NCBI GenBank assembly: GCA_948470475.1
Contig: OX419345.1
Location: 9,522,481-9,586,480, forward strand
Direction: 5' to 3'
Source: Galaxea fascicularis
Lineage: Eukaryota > Cnidaria > Anthozoa > Scleractinia > Euphylliidae
DNA: 64,000 nucleotides
The notes beneath the pieces are model-generated. The model was not told the DNA's origin. It searched no databases and was given only the letters and a program-made list of their open reading frames with translations. Positions within the stretch are counted from its first letter, which is position 1, and every line of letters starts with the position of its first letter. Positions 1 through 12,800 of the stretch are shown one piece after another. The position numbers and the translations under genes were made by a program.

Positions 1-1671
1 CTTTGAATTCCTTCTCTCCAAACAGTCTGAACGCTGCGTAGTAGAGTCTTGCGCACAGCCGACAGACACCCTTAAGGCACCTCTTGGAGCTGCAGAGTCT
101 CCTCATGTCGCGTAGGTAAGCTTTGTCACACTGCCCTTGAGTCCATCCATAGTAAGATCCCTATGAAAGAAAGAATTTTGTCATTGATCGGTTACCATCG
201 GTGAGGATTGTGCTGACTACTGGCAAAAAGATGCGTGGTGGTAATTTAAATTCCGTGTACCCACTAAGTCACTAGTAAAAATACTCCCCTTTTGGGTTAA
301 TTACGAAAAAAAAAGATGTTTCGGGTAAAAAAAGATAATGCGTTATCAGTAAAAACCAAACAAGGTTTAGCGTTTTCCCATGTTACTTATAGGTTTCTGG
401 CGTTTCATTGCTGCCGAAGATCATTACATTAAGGGCGCGTTTATTTGGGAGCCACTCTGGAATGAGAATAGTTGGAATGTATTTTTTGGCGCGTTTTTTT
501 TTTTAATTGGCTATTGAGATTCCGGAATTCTTAGAATCTACTCCATTTATTCTGCTGCGTGATGTAGAATGAACAGAATGAGCAAGTCGTGACACGTCAA
601 TCACTTCAACAACAAATAAAAGGATGTCCGACCAAAACACCAGCGTGTCGGCCGTGCTATCAAGCTTCCGTAAGTGTGAAAAACAACCCAAAGTCTGGAA
701 GGGTGCGTTTTCATTCCGCTTTCAGAAGAGTTGTTTTCGTATGTCGCCATCATTCTAAACATTCTCATTCTTTCCATTCTCATTCTAGAAGCGCCCTAAG
801 AAAGTTGTATAAGCCCTGAAGAATATATATAAATTGTCAGCAACATCACTTAAAATTTTCAGTTTTTGCAGAAAACCAAATATGAAAGAAAGATTGTGAA
901 CTTTTGAAACAGCATTCTTGCGAAAGGTTTGTTAGGGGATTCGGATAGTAAATTGAGTTTCCCTTTATGTTGTAAATTTGGATTTCTCCATTAATGTGTT
1001 TGTACACTGCAACTGGTTAGATAGCACGTCTCAAGAGCTGCAGAACTCCTTCTTAGTGCTCCCTTCGTCAGGCCCATGCAGGGTTTGAAAAGAGGGACAT
1101 CTGAGACAGGACTAAGTCGGGATGATCGTTTTGTTAATAATAATAGCAAAAATCATCATCATCAACATTGTCATCGTCATCGTTATCATCATCATCATCA
1201 TCACCACCATCATATCATTTGTCACCATCTTTATTGGGTGACAAATAAAGTAAAGTACTTTTTATCCAACTTGGCCCCGATTTTGGGGAAAGAGGAAAGT
1301 CTTATGAGTTGAAATATTCATACAATGTATTTGGGTTCTCTTCAATTGTGAAAAAAAGACCCCGGCAAATGCGGAAGTATGGAATAGACCTGTATGAAAC
1401 ACTGAAGATATGCAAGCTTGCACCCTGCCATTATCAGATATTTCAAACTAAAATCTCCTGAAGATAATTATTGAGGTGGAATGCTTACACAAGCATAGCA
1501 AACATCGTGTTTAACGCAAGCTGGGCGGAAAGTCTTCTTGTAGAAGTAAGGAAATCCCTGGGGGATAGTGCAACCATCGGTTTCAATTCCGCAGGGTTCT
1601 GACGTCACCTCCGAGCACAAAGCCAGGATCGCGACCAAGATTAGCACATGAAAAGCCAGCAGTCTCATGAT
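1..1671 (-). CDS. Secreted phospholipase A2-like protein, prokaryotic/conodipine type (partial, 5' exons)
   Basis: Two coding exons are visible on the minus strand. Exon 1 runs 1668 to 1489 (60 codons, phase 0, donor GTAAGC) and exon 2 runs from 160 to the window edge (53 codons, open). A 3' splice site (TTTTACAG) lies just before the ATG at 1671/1672, so a 5' UTR intron probably exists upstream. Residues 1-23 form a hydrophobic signal peptide. The mature part has a Cys-rich PLA2 core: PACVKHDVCYAC, with the His-Asp pair that in this family binds calcium and activates water, followed across the intron by YGWTQGQCD and a Cys-rich stretch. This spacing fits the prokaryotic-type PLA2 family that includes fungal enzymes and the cone-snail conodipine chain. 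In cnidarians such proteins may act in venom, digestion or lipid turnover; the sequence does not decide which. The C-terminus is outside the window. Confidence 0.78.
433..796. mobile_element. GGGCGC-ended MITE, TAA target duplication
   Basis: The element starts GGGCGCGTTT and ends GCGCCC, with sub-terminal inverted matches around GGAATGAGAATAG and its complement. It is flanked on both sides by TAA (430-432 and 797-799). A 3-bp TWA duplication is typical of PIF/Harbinger elements. It lies in the intron of the PLA2-like gene. Short ORFs inside it are not coding. Confidence 0.6.
1146..1215. repeat. (CAT)n microsatellite
   Basis: Imperfect CAT/CGT trinucleotide run in the PLA2-like gene's intron. 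It creates a spurious histidine-rich plus-strand ORF. Confidence 0.9.
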
Positions 1672-1700
1672 CTGTAAAACAAATATCAGTTATTTACAGA

Positions 1701-1768
1701 GCCTACGTGTAGCCGTAACCAGCCCTCCCCGTTTTTCTCTGGGGGAATGGGTACGGCTACACGTAGGC
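1701..1768. repeat. Fold-back repeat, 17-bp arms
   Basis: The arms GCCTACGTGTAGCCGTA and TACGGCTACACGTAGGC are exact complements around a G/C-rich 34-bp loop. It lies 30 bp upstream of the PLA2-like exon, in the promoter or 5' UTR intron. It is probably a small MITE or a transposon end. Confidence 0.7.
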
Positions 1769-4700
1769 CATTATCTACGGTGTATAGATGGTTTTCACTC
1801 ACATGACTAGTGGCCTTATTGGTTCAGTGAAACAAAAGAAAGCATTTGTATAAAAATAGAGTTCGGTTCCCAGAAGGCTAGCCTTGTGCACCAATATGGC
1901 CGTCCTTCCTTTGTTTTTGTGCACCAACATGGCCGCCGTGAAGTCATATGAATAGGATTAATACTACAACGTAATCATGGACGAGGTTTGAGCTGGAGCA
2001 AAGGCAACGCGCAGGAGGAGGGGCGGGAGGGGGGGACCTGATCCCCCCACTTTTGTGGGGAAAATAATAAATTTAGTACAATACACTTCCAAAAATGAAA
2101 CGTACTTTCGCGGGATTTAAGTGGCCGGCTACAGCTTGCGGACCCCGCGAGAAAAAATCCAAATTTATGACTGTTCCTTTAACCATTCTTAGAGTCAGCC
2201 CCCTCCCATCAATTAAAGAGGTGGGTGCGCCCCCCCCCCCCCACCACCACCACTTTAAAAACTGCTCCGCGGGCCCTGCATCATAACCTAATTAGGTTTT
2301 CTAACATCAAAATACTTCTACGTGAAAAGAAATGAAAATGTTTCTGTCTTCACGGCTTTCTCCACCTCTCTTATGATCAGTTTTGTCCATTTCTCAAAAA
2401 TCATGAAATTAATTATTAACCAAATCCTGGCACAAGAACGTTTCCACAGGGTTTGTTGTACTAAAGTTTCAGTTGAAACGGAGCCCTTTTTGCTGCGGCC
2501 ATGCTTGGTTTCCTCAGTATCTCAATTTGCACTTCGTATGACGCATATAATTTTTATGCCCTCATTTGTTGAGTGGTACGTGACGAAGAATCAATCTGGC
2601 AGCAATAGTAACGATTAAAACAATAACAGCAACAATTGAGCCACTCGCTCAAAACTACATATATAAAGTTGGCGGGAAAGAAAACCGCGCTATATAACAA
2701 AAACATTCTTCAAAATTTGCCTGCCTAAAAACACATTTCATTTGAGTTTCACTGCACAGTTTTACTTTGAAATAGTAAGTCATTCCATCAAACAAAATTA
2801 GTGAAACCTTTCCTGAATTTTCCGAAAATCATTATAACAATTTTCAGATTTACGCTGAGAAAATGATGTCCGATTTCGCTTTTTTTGTCGTTGGGTAAAA
2901 CGTTCAAAAGAAAATAGATTTTAGTTCTTATATTAATTAAAATGGCATAAGACAGACCGTTACACGAACCCCGGGATACTGACTTACTATTTCGACTTCT
3001 CCCTGTTCTCCAAGTTGCTTCTCTGCTGATAAGCTATACACTGAATCTGAAGCTTTGGTAGGTGGTCTTACATAACGGAAACTACTGTGAAAATTAGCTC
3101 ATGATGAAAAATTTAAAATACCTTTCGCGAAAAATCATTTAATTAACAACGTGGAGACACGCTTGGCTGCTCCTTGTGATGTCCGCTGACTTAAATTTTG
3201 CAAATAAGGTTTTGTAGTTGATTTTCTTCCCAAAAAAGCCTCTAAAAGATGTAGGCGGTAACTTTGAAACTCTCTTACTTTAATTCACGGACTTCTTTCT
3301 CTTAGCTTAGAAGGTGGTTTATCGTAGTGATATGTCCCGCTGCAATTAGCAGTTAAAAACGACAATCTTTAAACTCTAGCGAAATCCTATCTCTCCACCA
3401 TTAGCGACCCATTAGGTGAGCAAATTGTTATTGGAGCTTTATTTTCAACACCTGTTTGAGTTGTTTGGGCTTCAGGTGTTTGCTACATCTTATCTTCTTT
3501 GGCCGGATTCACCCAAAAAATTTGGCTCGAGTGAATCTATCTACGAGCAAATGTAACTGACAATGACGTTTTTCCGTCCAACTATCCCTTAGGCAGATTC
3601 CGATTTCGCTATATAACCTTTTTGCAAATTTAACCAGGTTGAGACGGCGCGAACTACTTTTGCTTGGAAAGGATATTTGTTTCTGGTCGTTGGGAGAGCG
3701 CTATTCAGCCTGGATTAAAATTTAATAGAGCTTTTCAATTCACTTCAGTTAAAAAATGTGTTCAAGAGATGTTGGTTTGAGATATAGAAGAGTATTATTT
3801 CATTCGAGAATTATAGGAGAATCTTTGCGGACGTATTTTTATATATTTTCGTTCATAAGCATACACTCTTAAAGAACCTTCTTTATACGAACGTTGAGCC
3901 TGAGATTAAGCCAAATTTTAAGAACATGCTTAGAACATAACCCAGGATGAGAGTCAGTTAAGAACATCTTTATTTACTCATTTATTTTTTAAATTACTAG
4001 TATACTATGTACACAAGATTTTTTCCTGCGTTTTCACTGCAAAATCTGGTGACTTTATGTCACGTTGTGAACTTCTATGTCCAATGCTTTTTGTAAAGCT
4101 AAACTTACTAGTAGTTGGTTGGCGCGACATCGTGTTTATACCATGAAACTTAAGAACACCTTAAGAACGTTTTCTGGCTCAAATCGCCAAAAAAAAAAAA
4201 TAAGTACGTCGACTCTCAGATCAGCTCCAAAATGAAACGTTCTTATAAAAGAACAAGTAATCTAAACAACAAGTAACAAATTGAACCAACGAACAACAGA
4301 AACTTAAAAGCCCATGTTACTTTTGACCGAATGTGACGCGGGTCCCAATGGCCCGAGAAGAAAGAAACAAAATAAAACAAAATATAACTAACATAGGCAC
4401 AATTAGCCATCACAGACTTCTTAAAAGACAACTAATGAATTTAATTAACATATTGACATGAAATGAACGAACACAAATAGAACTAATCTTACCCAACTAA
4501 CTAACTAACTGTTTACGAGTATTTACAATTATTTACAATTATTTACGGTTATTTACAGTTCAGTTCCTTCTTTCTTTCCGACAAAACCAACTCCACGACA
4601 AACTGCTTCTCCGACCTTCTGCTCTCCGGCGCCTTGATACTTTCTTGGACTACTTTCCGTTCACAGTTTGCCAACTCTGGCGATCAGCTTCTCGGCCGCT

Positions 4701-6236
4701 TTCCTTTACCGTAAAATCTCTCTCCTCGCTCCACTTTGCTCCTCCGCAGACAAAGGGGTTTTGTCTTGTTAACGGTTTGGAGTTCTGCTAAAGACTCTCA
4801 GCACTGAACATATGAGCGATTCTGCCCACCACTTTCTCCTGAACTCTGTTTTCCTTCGTTCCTTCGTTCGCCTTCCCTCAACTGTTTTCTAACAACCGTT
4901 TACCACGCCTTGCTTCCATTTATAATTATAATTCTTCTAACATCTGGCTTACACACTTATTGTTTTAACGGTCCTACATTTACAATACTCTATACTAAAT
5001 CAACACTCTATGAACAAATAAACTTACAAGCTATTATTTTCGTACTAATTACGGTGTTTACCATTGCCAGAAATTTAGGACAAGATGGCGGCGGCGCCTG
5101 CGCACCAAGGCCAGAATGGCGGCAAACTCATGTAAAGAAATGTATGGAGATATGAAATTATTTTTATATACAGATAATTAGGTTGCGGTTCGTCATATCA
5201 CGATTCGATACATGTTCAGTAGTGTATAAGCTTCGTATTTGACCTATCAACGGCTACTTAGATGGATGATTACTTACTTCCCGACGCCTCGACCAATCCA
5301 TCACACATTGATGCTCCATTCTCCATACATTGCTTTAAAATCGTAGCGAAGTCATGCCACAAACTCGTCCACTGGCAAGCAAACCCTTTCACAATGTGAA
5401 TCATCACGACTCGATATAACTTCTGCGATGTTTAAACGATCTAATTCTGCCGAAAAATGCATGAATTGCCCACGGCAAAATACTTCCAAGGACGTCCTTA
5501 TCTTTCTCATTTTTCGTCTGTAGCACAGCAAGCGGACGCTATATGTATGTATGAAAGAAAGCTACAAACTCGAAGCTTTCCCTGCACGAGCCGCCATTTT
5601 CTTTGTTGATCAACCCTGGTGTTTCATGGGATATAAACTGGGTTACAGTCCACTAGCAACCCTAGATTTGGTTTGAATGGAAGTAAATACGCGCGAAAAT
5701 CGAACACAGCTTAATTTATAAAGGCTATCACACTAATATTTAAACCAAAAAAATGTCGGACATTGTCGAGAATTACTTTGCACCAAATAAAATATCTACA
5801 GAGCTTAGATTGTGCAATATATCGTATGAAACAGCGTCTTTCCCACTCGTTTCAGCGTTTGCTGCCATATTGGATGTCTTTATCTGTCTTTATTCCTTTG
5901 CGTTATACAGTATACCGCTGGTAGTTGTTAGCGGGCTCGAAATGTCCGCGATTTCTGGCGATGTACTAGGATACATTGACACCAAACAATCAACACCAAA
6001 AAACAAACCATACAACTGGGAAAACAAGGGACAACAGAAGAGACGAATTTTATGACACCGAATCAATGTTAATATTCGTCCGATATGTTGAAAACTGGCG
6101 GTGAAATTAGCGTTCAGAAAATGTGAAATTTGTAATGAATTGAATGGCTGGGTAGTAACTGTTGTCACCCTGCCAAACACTGTTTATCAAGAACCGTTGA
6201 ACCCCTCGCGCTCCAATTTTTTGTGAGTACTAAAGG
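1769..6236. other. Gene-poor spacer
   Basis: No coding exon was recognised. Visible contents are two near-identical direct repeats with ATGGCCG near 1885-1940; a purine/C-rich tract (1990-2060) followed by CT- and CAC-rich sequence to 2285 that resembles a dispersed repeat seen again at about 14390-14490; four imperfect copies of ATTTACAATT with ACTA repeats at 4492-4562; and a pyrimidine-rich stretch at 4565-4870. AAGATGGCGGCGG near 5083 is a promoter-like motif, but no gene could be attached to it. Confidence 0.5.
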
Positions 6237-6239
6237 TTG

Positions 6240-6304
6240 GTTTCCATATGATCGCTGTGATCGCTGAAAAAAAGGTCAGCGATCGTAGTGATCATTTGGA
6301 AACC
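6240..6304. repeat. Fold-back repeat with GATCGCTGTGATCGCTGA arms
   Basis: The arms of about 28 bp, starting GTTTCCATATGATCGCT and ending AGTGATCATTTGGAAAC, are imperfect complements around a short A-rich loop. The following 60 bp contain more GATCG-type palindromes. It is probably a MITE or the end of a longer element. Confidence 0.6.
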
Positions 6305-7175
6305 ACTCTCCAGCTATCGTGGCCATCGCAGTGATTACAGCGACAACGATCGTTGAGATATACTTCAGTTCTATCGTAGCGACAGCAAAAATACCAGAAT
6401 GCACTGCGTTTCCGACAGCAAAATACCTCTGGCAGGCCCCTCGAACCCAAAATCTTTGGGGCTTTGTCTTCCATGTCGTCTTCCACGTCTTCCTCACCAA
6501 TAAGTAGAAAAAAACAAGCTTCAAGCAGGACTCGATGATTACAGCTGCCACGTTGATTTTGACGAATAGCGCGACAATGTATACCTGCCAACTTTCACGC
6601 ATTATGCGTGAATCTCACGCCTGCGGGCCAAAGGCGTCGATCTCACGCATTGAGGACAATTTATCGCGCCCGAATTAGAAATCCGGATGATTTGCTCTTT
6701 ATCAACGAAAACTGAATTCAATATTCCCCATAAATGTTCCAACAAACGACGCTCAATGTCGAGTTTGAGTCCTAACTGTATCAGAACGCGCTAAAATTAA
6801 AAAAATGTCTCGTTTCAGTTTGCATTTGAGGGACTGGAAATGAACTGGAGTCTCGTGGTCAGAAAAGCTTCAAATAGCTTCGGAAGTCATCGGAACATTT
6901 TCGGGCATGTTGGTAGCGTTCGAACGTCTTCGGAGAAATCGTCGGAAGTCACGGGAACATTTTCGGAAATTCCGGTTATGAGGAGATGAAAATCTCACGC
7001 AATAGCTCTTTTCGCGGTTAAGTTTCCCGCTGAAGGTAGTATCGCGGGCGGGCTCGAAAGCGAGGCAATTTGGGGTTAAAACCGTTTAAATCACGCGTAT
7101 GGGAATAGCAAAATCACTTGTGGTTATTTTCCCATCGGTTTATTCTACTTCAAATGTAAAACAACATTACCTGTC

Positions 7176-7644
7176 ATGACGTGGAAGTTTTGCTCCGTGT
7201 TTGGCTGTGACAACAGCGAAAAAAAGAAGATCGCCTGCGTGCAAGGCTGCAAAAAGTCTCATTCAAAAGAAAAGTGCACCCACGAGAGGAAATACCCAGA
7301 ATTACAAAATGTTTCGTTCTTTTCGTTCCCAAAAGAAGTAGAATTACGGAGGAAGTGGTTTCATTTTTTAAGGAGGAAAGACATCAAAAGCATAAGCCAA
7401 ATTACATCGAATCACATGATCTGTTCAGTTCATTTCCAAGGACGGAGGATTAGGATATTGTAAGGCAGATCCAGTTCCAACCATCTATAATGATCCCGCG
7501 ATGGCGCTTCGCTTCAACACGAATACTACAAAGCGTAAAGCGCCAAGATCACGATCACCCTCGATTGAAGTGAAACGGAAGTGCTACGAAGCCCTTTTTA
7601 TTCCTCCTCCCGTCCCCTGCATTGCACTGGAAATCTACGTTTAA
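7176..7644 (+). pseudogene. THAP-domain relic, frameshifted
   Basis: The reading frame opening at 7176 gives an N-terminal THAP zinc finger. It has an initial C-x4-C pair (CSVFGC), a mid-domain SFFSFPKE, the conserved Trp region ELRRKWFHFLRR, and the closing CSVHF pair (C-x2-H). THAP domains bind DNA and come from P-element-like transposases. Directly after CSVHF the frame runs into a stop at 7461. The expected end of the domain (a PVPTIY version of the AVPTIF box) is instead read in the +1 frame from 7441, which continues with basic residues to a stop at 7644. This looks like a one-base frameshift inside the domain, so the copy is probably dead. A sequencing error cannot be excluded. No intron or transposase body was found next to it. 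Confidence 0.68.
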
Positions 7645-9892
7645 ATACATCTTTTTACTTAGCCTGCGAGGCTCACTACTGACTACTAAATAGCTCACTA
7701 CTAAATAATTCTCGCGCGACACATCGCCCCGTTCCTCTCGCCGGCGATGATTCGCGCAAGAATTATTCAGTAGTGAGCCTGCTCGCATGCTACTTTTTTT
7801 CTTGTTACTGTACAACCAAACATAATTATGATTATGAAAACAGCTAATTGAAAAAACAAATTTTATGAAGACACTACAAAAGACTAATAAAAGATATGCG
7901 CAAGAGGAGAAACTTGCCTTCAATAATTTTGTTTCGGATAAAGGCGACTTTTCATTTGGGGGTTTCCGTGCGTTACAATTACTTTTCCATTAATTTCGCG
8001 TCAGGTTCGCTTTCTGACTCCAATTTATCACGTTAACGTAAGCCCGACAACAGGCAGTGTGTGCCTGAGATTGGTGGCTGAGGAGAACTGGATACCAACC
8101 AGCTCAGTGCTCCCTGTAACTAAGGACTCCACTGAATAAGCAGTTCTGGAGGCGTACTGACCCGCGACAAAGTGGTCTACAAAGAAAAAGCTCGGAAGAG
8201 TGCAATGACAAACTAAGCCGAAAGCTTGATTAGAGTAAATTCATATGGGAATATGTATAGACATCAAATAAAGAGGAGGAGGAGGAGGAGACAAGCCTCT
8301 TTTGATAAAAGAAAACAAACGGCTAAAATTGTGAGATTTCACGGATGGGCCTAATGCTGATAAATGGGATTGTTCGAGTGTTAAAGTTTTGGAGTTATGA
8401 GGACAATGGGAGTCGAGAGCATTATTTTCCACAGCTGGTACCGGTGTGCATGGGTTCCTGCCAAGATAATGCCTTCGCGCGAGCAATACTGCTAGCTGCA
8501 CCCTAAGCCCCATGTGGCCCATGTCGGTCTCTCACTTGACTTCATAAGGGTCGATATTGCCTTACTCAGGTCAAGTATATTTTATGCTTTCTTAAGCTTT
8601 CAATTCCTAAACAGTGACCGGCATCTAATTTCTCTTTGCAATTTACATCACCTGATCACTGCCTACCGGTAGTCTAGGTTTTGGAGAATACAGAATCACT
8701 TTGTTTTTATTTGATACATATTGAACGAAAGCGTCATCAGGTAAACTAAGGTAGAAAGTTCCATGCAACTCGGCATTCATCGATGGTCCTTTCCATGGTT
8801 CACTAGTACTGAGACTTATTTAGTCATTATCACGAATTAGTCTGATTAAAAAGTTCTGGTTAGTTCATCTCTACAGCTTGAAAATCTGAGTCTACTGAGA
8901 CAAAACTCGCTCAACTGTAGTTATCTATTGCTTGTTTCTTTGTACAGACCTTATACGTTACCGGCTGCTGGCGCTACATTGCATTCCTTCGGCACTGCGT
9001 CTTTCTCTTGTTGAAGAATGAAATGAAGTAAGATACAAGCAAAATTTCAAGACCCAACTTCATTTTACTTAAGCAAAACACCTAACTACGAAAAGCATTC
9101 CTATATACATATTAAACAAATAGATTACTTCAGTTGTTCACGTGGCACATAATTAAATAATGGTGACTATGCACCCCTAGTTTATTTTCGAAACCGGCTC
9201 TTACTCAAAACCAATGCAGCGGCTATGGATTTTAAATGATCCTTGTCAGTTATATCAAATAAAACTACCCTGGACTACTGCATGAAAATAAGCACCCGAG
9301 CCATCTATGATATGGTAAGTCAGTATTGATTTTGCCGATTTAAGTGCGAGAGTAAAACTTGGTAAAACGTAGCTAGTGAGTAGCAAATATGGTTATTCAG
9401 GCGAGGTTTATTATGAGAGGCAAGGTCGCAGTAGATACTGAGTCTATAGGTGACCTTTCTGGTGTGACTACTTCTTGAGTACAGCAGGCTTGTACATGAT
9501 GTATCATAATACTGAGCATGCTGCAAAATGGCAATTGCATCAGTTGCAATTGTCGAGACAACATTGTTGAATGTTAAACCAAATGTTTGATCGAAATGGA
9601 ACACTTTATCAGACAAAAACTTGTGGTCAAACTCAGTTAAGTTCAAACTTGTTCTAGTACCCGTACTCGGTTAATAGCTGTTAGGCGAGAAGAATTGTTT
9701 ATGAAATAATGTCAAAAACGTTTAGCCGAGCCTTCAAAGCCGCGAAAAAAGCGGACAATGGCTTAATTACGCGCCTCTTCACTCGCGGCAACACGTTTTT
9801 GACATAACGTAACTTTTCATTCATTAGACTAAAAACTGGAGTAGTAGCTGAAGCTGATTAAGTGTTCTGCCGAATGTCTTAGATGTCTTTTC
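7645..9892. other. Spacer with fold-back repeats
   Basis: No exon was recognised. A fold-back repeat covers about 7662-7790: its arms pair the GCTCACTACTGA and AATAATTCTCGCGCGA blocks with complements ending TTATTCAGTAGTGAGC. A second inverted repeat covers about 9711-9806, with arms TGTCAAAAACGTTTAGCCG and CGGCAACACGTTTTTGACA. The latter lies just downstream of the GH63 stop codon, in its probable 3' UTR or beyond. A GGA run occurs at 8275-8290. Confidence 0.5.
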
Positions 9893-12800
9893 TCAACAAC
9901 AAGGACTCTTCTTGAAATTCTGTAGGACCCTCCTGCTCCTGTCGAGTGCGATTTTATCCAGCAGCGGAGCTACGAGAGCTGTCCAACCAGTTTGGTGGCT
10001 AAATGTATATAAAACAAGAAAAAACAGTCTCAAAACATCACAGAATAAGAATCTCAATTTCAGTAGGTGAACGACCGACAAGGTTTGTCGCTGAGAAGAC
10101 TACTGTACCGCAGTCAAAGAAAAACAAAATTAATAACAAAAGAACGTTGCATGCATAATGTGACAATAAATGGGCAGCTCCAATTTTGCAATCGATTCGA
10201 TTGTCGCTAAACTATGAAATCAGAGGACACAACTATAAAAATTAAGGTAATTCATCATAGGTCTCGTCGGCGTAAGTCTCTCTTTGGGCCAAAGTGCCTG
10301 ACAAATCAGGGACACCTTATTTCGATTTTTGTATTTTCAGAGCTATGGACAATCCATCATCTTGTAATCATTGCAGACTTATACGCCAGGGAATGCGTAG
10401 AGAAAAAATCTTGCTTATAAGCGGGCTAAAAGTAGTTTCAATAAGTAGTCCAATTAAGGAGCTGTTAAAACGATTTTCAGTTGAGCATCAAAAATAAATT
10501 GCATTAATTTAGTTTGGGTTCTTCACTGTTCGCTCTTTTATTAGCTAGCAATCAAACTCAATCAAACTCGCGCCAATTTTTCAACCTATAAAAAGCAAAA
10601 CCAAAACCAACCGCGACTTGCACGCGCACATTTTCCCGCGCTTTACGCCGGTTACATTAAGGGCCCTATTACATGGCGAATTTCAGCCCGGGCTGAAACT
10701 TCAGCCCGGCTTCTGAAACAAATCCTCTTAAAATCAAATTGTCGATTACATGGAGAGTGATTCAGCCCGGGCTGAAAATCCTAGCCCGGTTTGCTCAAAC
10801 CGGGCTAGGATTTTCAGCCCGGGCAAACGGGCCAGAAAATCTGAAAAAATCTCATGTAATCGAAACGGAATTTCAGCCCGGGCTGAATAGTGAGCTTGGA
10901 CATGCGCAGTGATTTTGTTTTCCAGGAAACAAGATGGCTGCTAATAGTAAGAAGGAAACGCTAATATTTCAGCCCAGGCTGAAGTTAGTCATGTAATCGC
11001 AACAAAATTTCAGCCCGGGCTGAAATTCGCCATGTAATCGGGCCCTAATTGCTTCGGATTCTGATTGGCTCATCGCACTGATTGGTCTGTTGTGATTGGC
11101 TGACAGAATTGCAACAATCTTTGGATTGACGACGCTCAATTGAAAACTGCTCTACTTTTGGGCTTGTGCAACGAAAGTCTTGTTACACACCTCGCTCCGC
11201 ATCCTCTTCCGTTCTCAGGGTCAAAGTACTCGTAGAACAGTACGAGTTGGTTCCAGTCCTCGTCTGTTGCGTATCGCTTCTCACTTCCGTGACAAGGCCT
11301 GTGGCCGAGTTTGTCCGGAAGAAACACTGACACCAAACGGTTGGAGAGCTCCATGGCAACGTCTCTTAGACGCATTAGCTTGCCAGAGCCCGTTGGACAT
11401 TCAACTTTGAAACTGCTGCCGTAAAAATAGTCATGGCGTTTGAGGGCCTCCACGATGAGGTAGTTGACTGGAATAAAACGAAAAAGAAAGTTCGAAAACC
11501 TAATACGTCCTTTATGATTAATCCCTTCAATCAATTAGTCATTTAGTCAGTCATCCAGCCGGCCATCCAATCTTTATTTATACAGGAAATCTTATCATAT
11601 TCACATGGTCTTCCTAAGAGTCGTGTGAACTCGAACTATGTTAATTTATTTGAATAAGACTGATTTTCTTTTCTACTCACTGCAATACCAGATGGGCCCC
11701 CTCCAGTTGCTGTTGCCACCGAACATAGAAGTGTTGGATTCTCCTGGAACGTAATCGACTCTGTAAGTTTTCCCGTCCAAATCCAGCTCGTAAGGGTGCT
11801 TTTCATGGTAACGTGACACCGAGCGGATACCATAAGGCGACAGGAATTCATCTGTATCCAACATGTATGACAAGATACTCTGAAGCTGTTCACGGGAAGG
11901 AATTGCCAGAAGGTATGAGTCATCGTTGGGATTCAAGTAAGCTATCTGTTGAGTTAGGGATAAAATCATAAATTAGCGTCAACAACAGGCTTGTTTTTTC
12001 AGTATGGTTCATTCCATTTTTTATTTAAAGTGATGCTTTAAGTGACAAGCGAGAAAAAAGAGAATGAAATATTACAACGACGGTGTCAAATCCTGACAAG
12101 TTTCTGCTTGCGTACGAAAAAAACAAATTTACGCATGATAAAGTTTGAAACTAGTTGCAACAACTGACGCAAATAACGAAATACGTAATAAGAGATGGAG
12201 GCGAAAACAAGTATTTGTGGTTAAGCAAGGGATATGGATCTGGTCCTGAGTAATTAAACAAGCATCCCTTAAATACCATGATTACAGAGACTGTCAAACG
12301 CCAAAAATGTAATGACAGGTACTTCACGCAATCAGCTAAAAAAGGTCAAATTCACACCTGAGCTAATCCGATTCTCATACATTCAACACAGCAAATGAAC
12401 AAACAAAGGGAGGCCGCAGGAAAGATCTTCATAGAAGAAGCAGGTGGTATTAAAAGTATTTTTAAAACATACTTGCGCAGCTTGGTCTTTCCTGTTCTCC
12501 ATGAACCAGTTCAACTGCTTCCTGAAGCCCGGAAGCTTGTCCAAGTATTTCCCATCCAACACCAGGCACGCCATCAGGGGAATGAGGCCTACAATGCTGC
12601 GCACGCGCAAAGGAAAGAAGTCTTCTCCCCGGTGAAAGTGGTCATAGTAGAATCCATGTTCAGGATCCCAAAGTCCAAACCCATCTGACATTTGATTTAT
12701 GGCGTCGGCAATGCTGGTGAAATGTTCCAAGAATTTGATGGCCATGTCTTCGTAGGCTGCGTCAGTGAGAGCCAGCTCTAAAGAGATGTTGAGCATCACA

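Noticed and set aside
1076..1312. Histidine-rich plus-strand ORF
   Set aside because: Produced by the CAT microsatellite inside an intron; no splice or start context.
4492..4562. Possible LTR end or telomere-like repeat (ATTTACAATT units)
   Set aside because: Only four imperfect units, with no paired copy or TG...CA ends found in the window.
6580..7110. Host gene exon around the ACGCATTATGCGTGA and CGGAAGTCA repeats
   Set aside because: Reads as a dispersed repeat with short internal duplications; no frame stays open.
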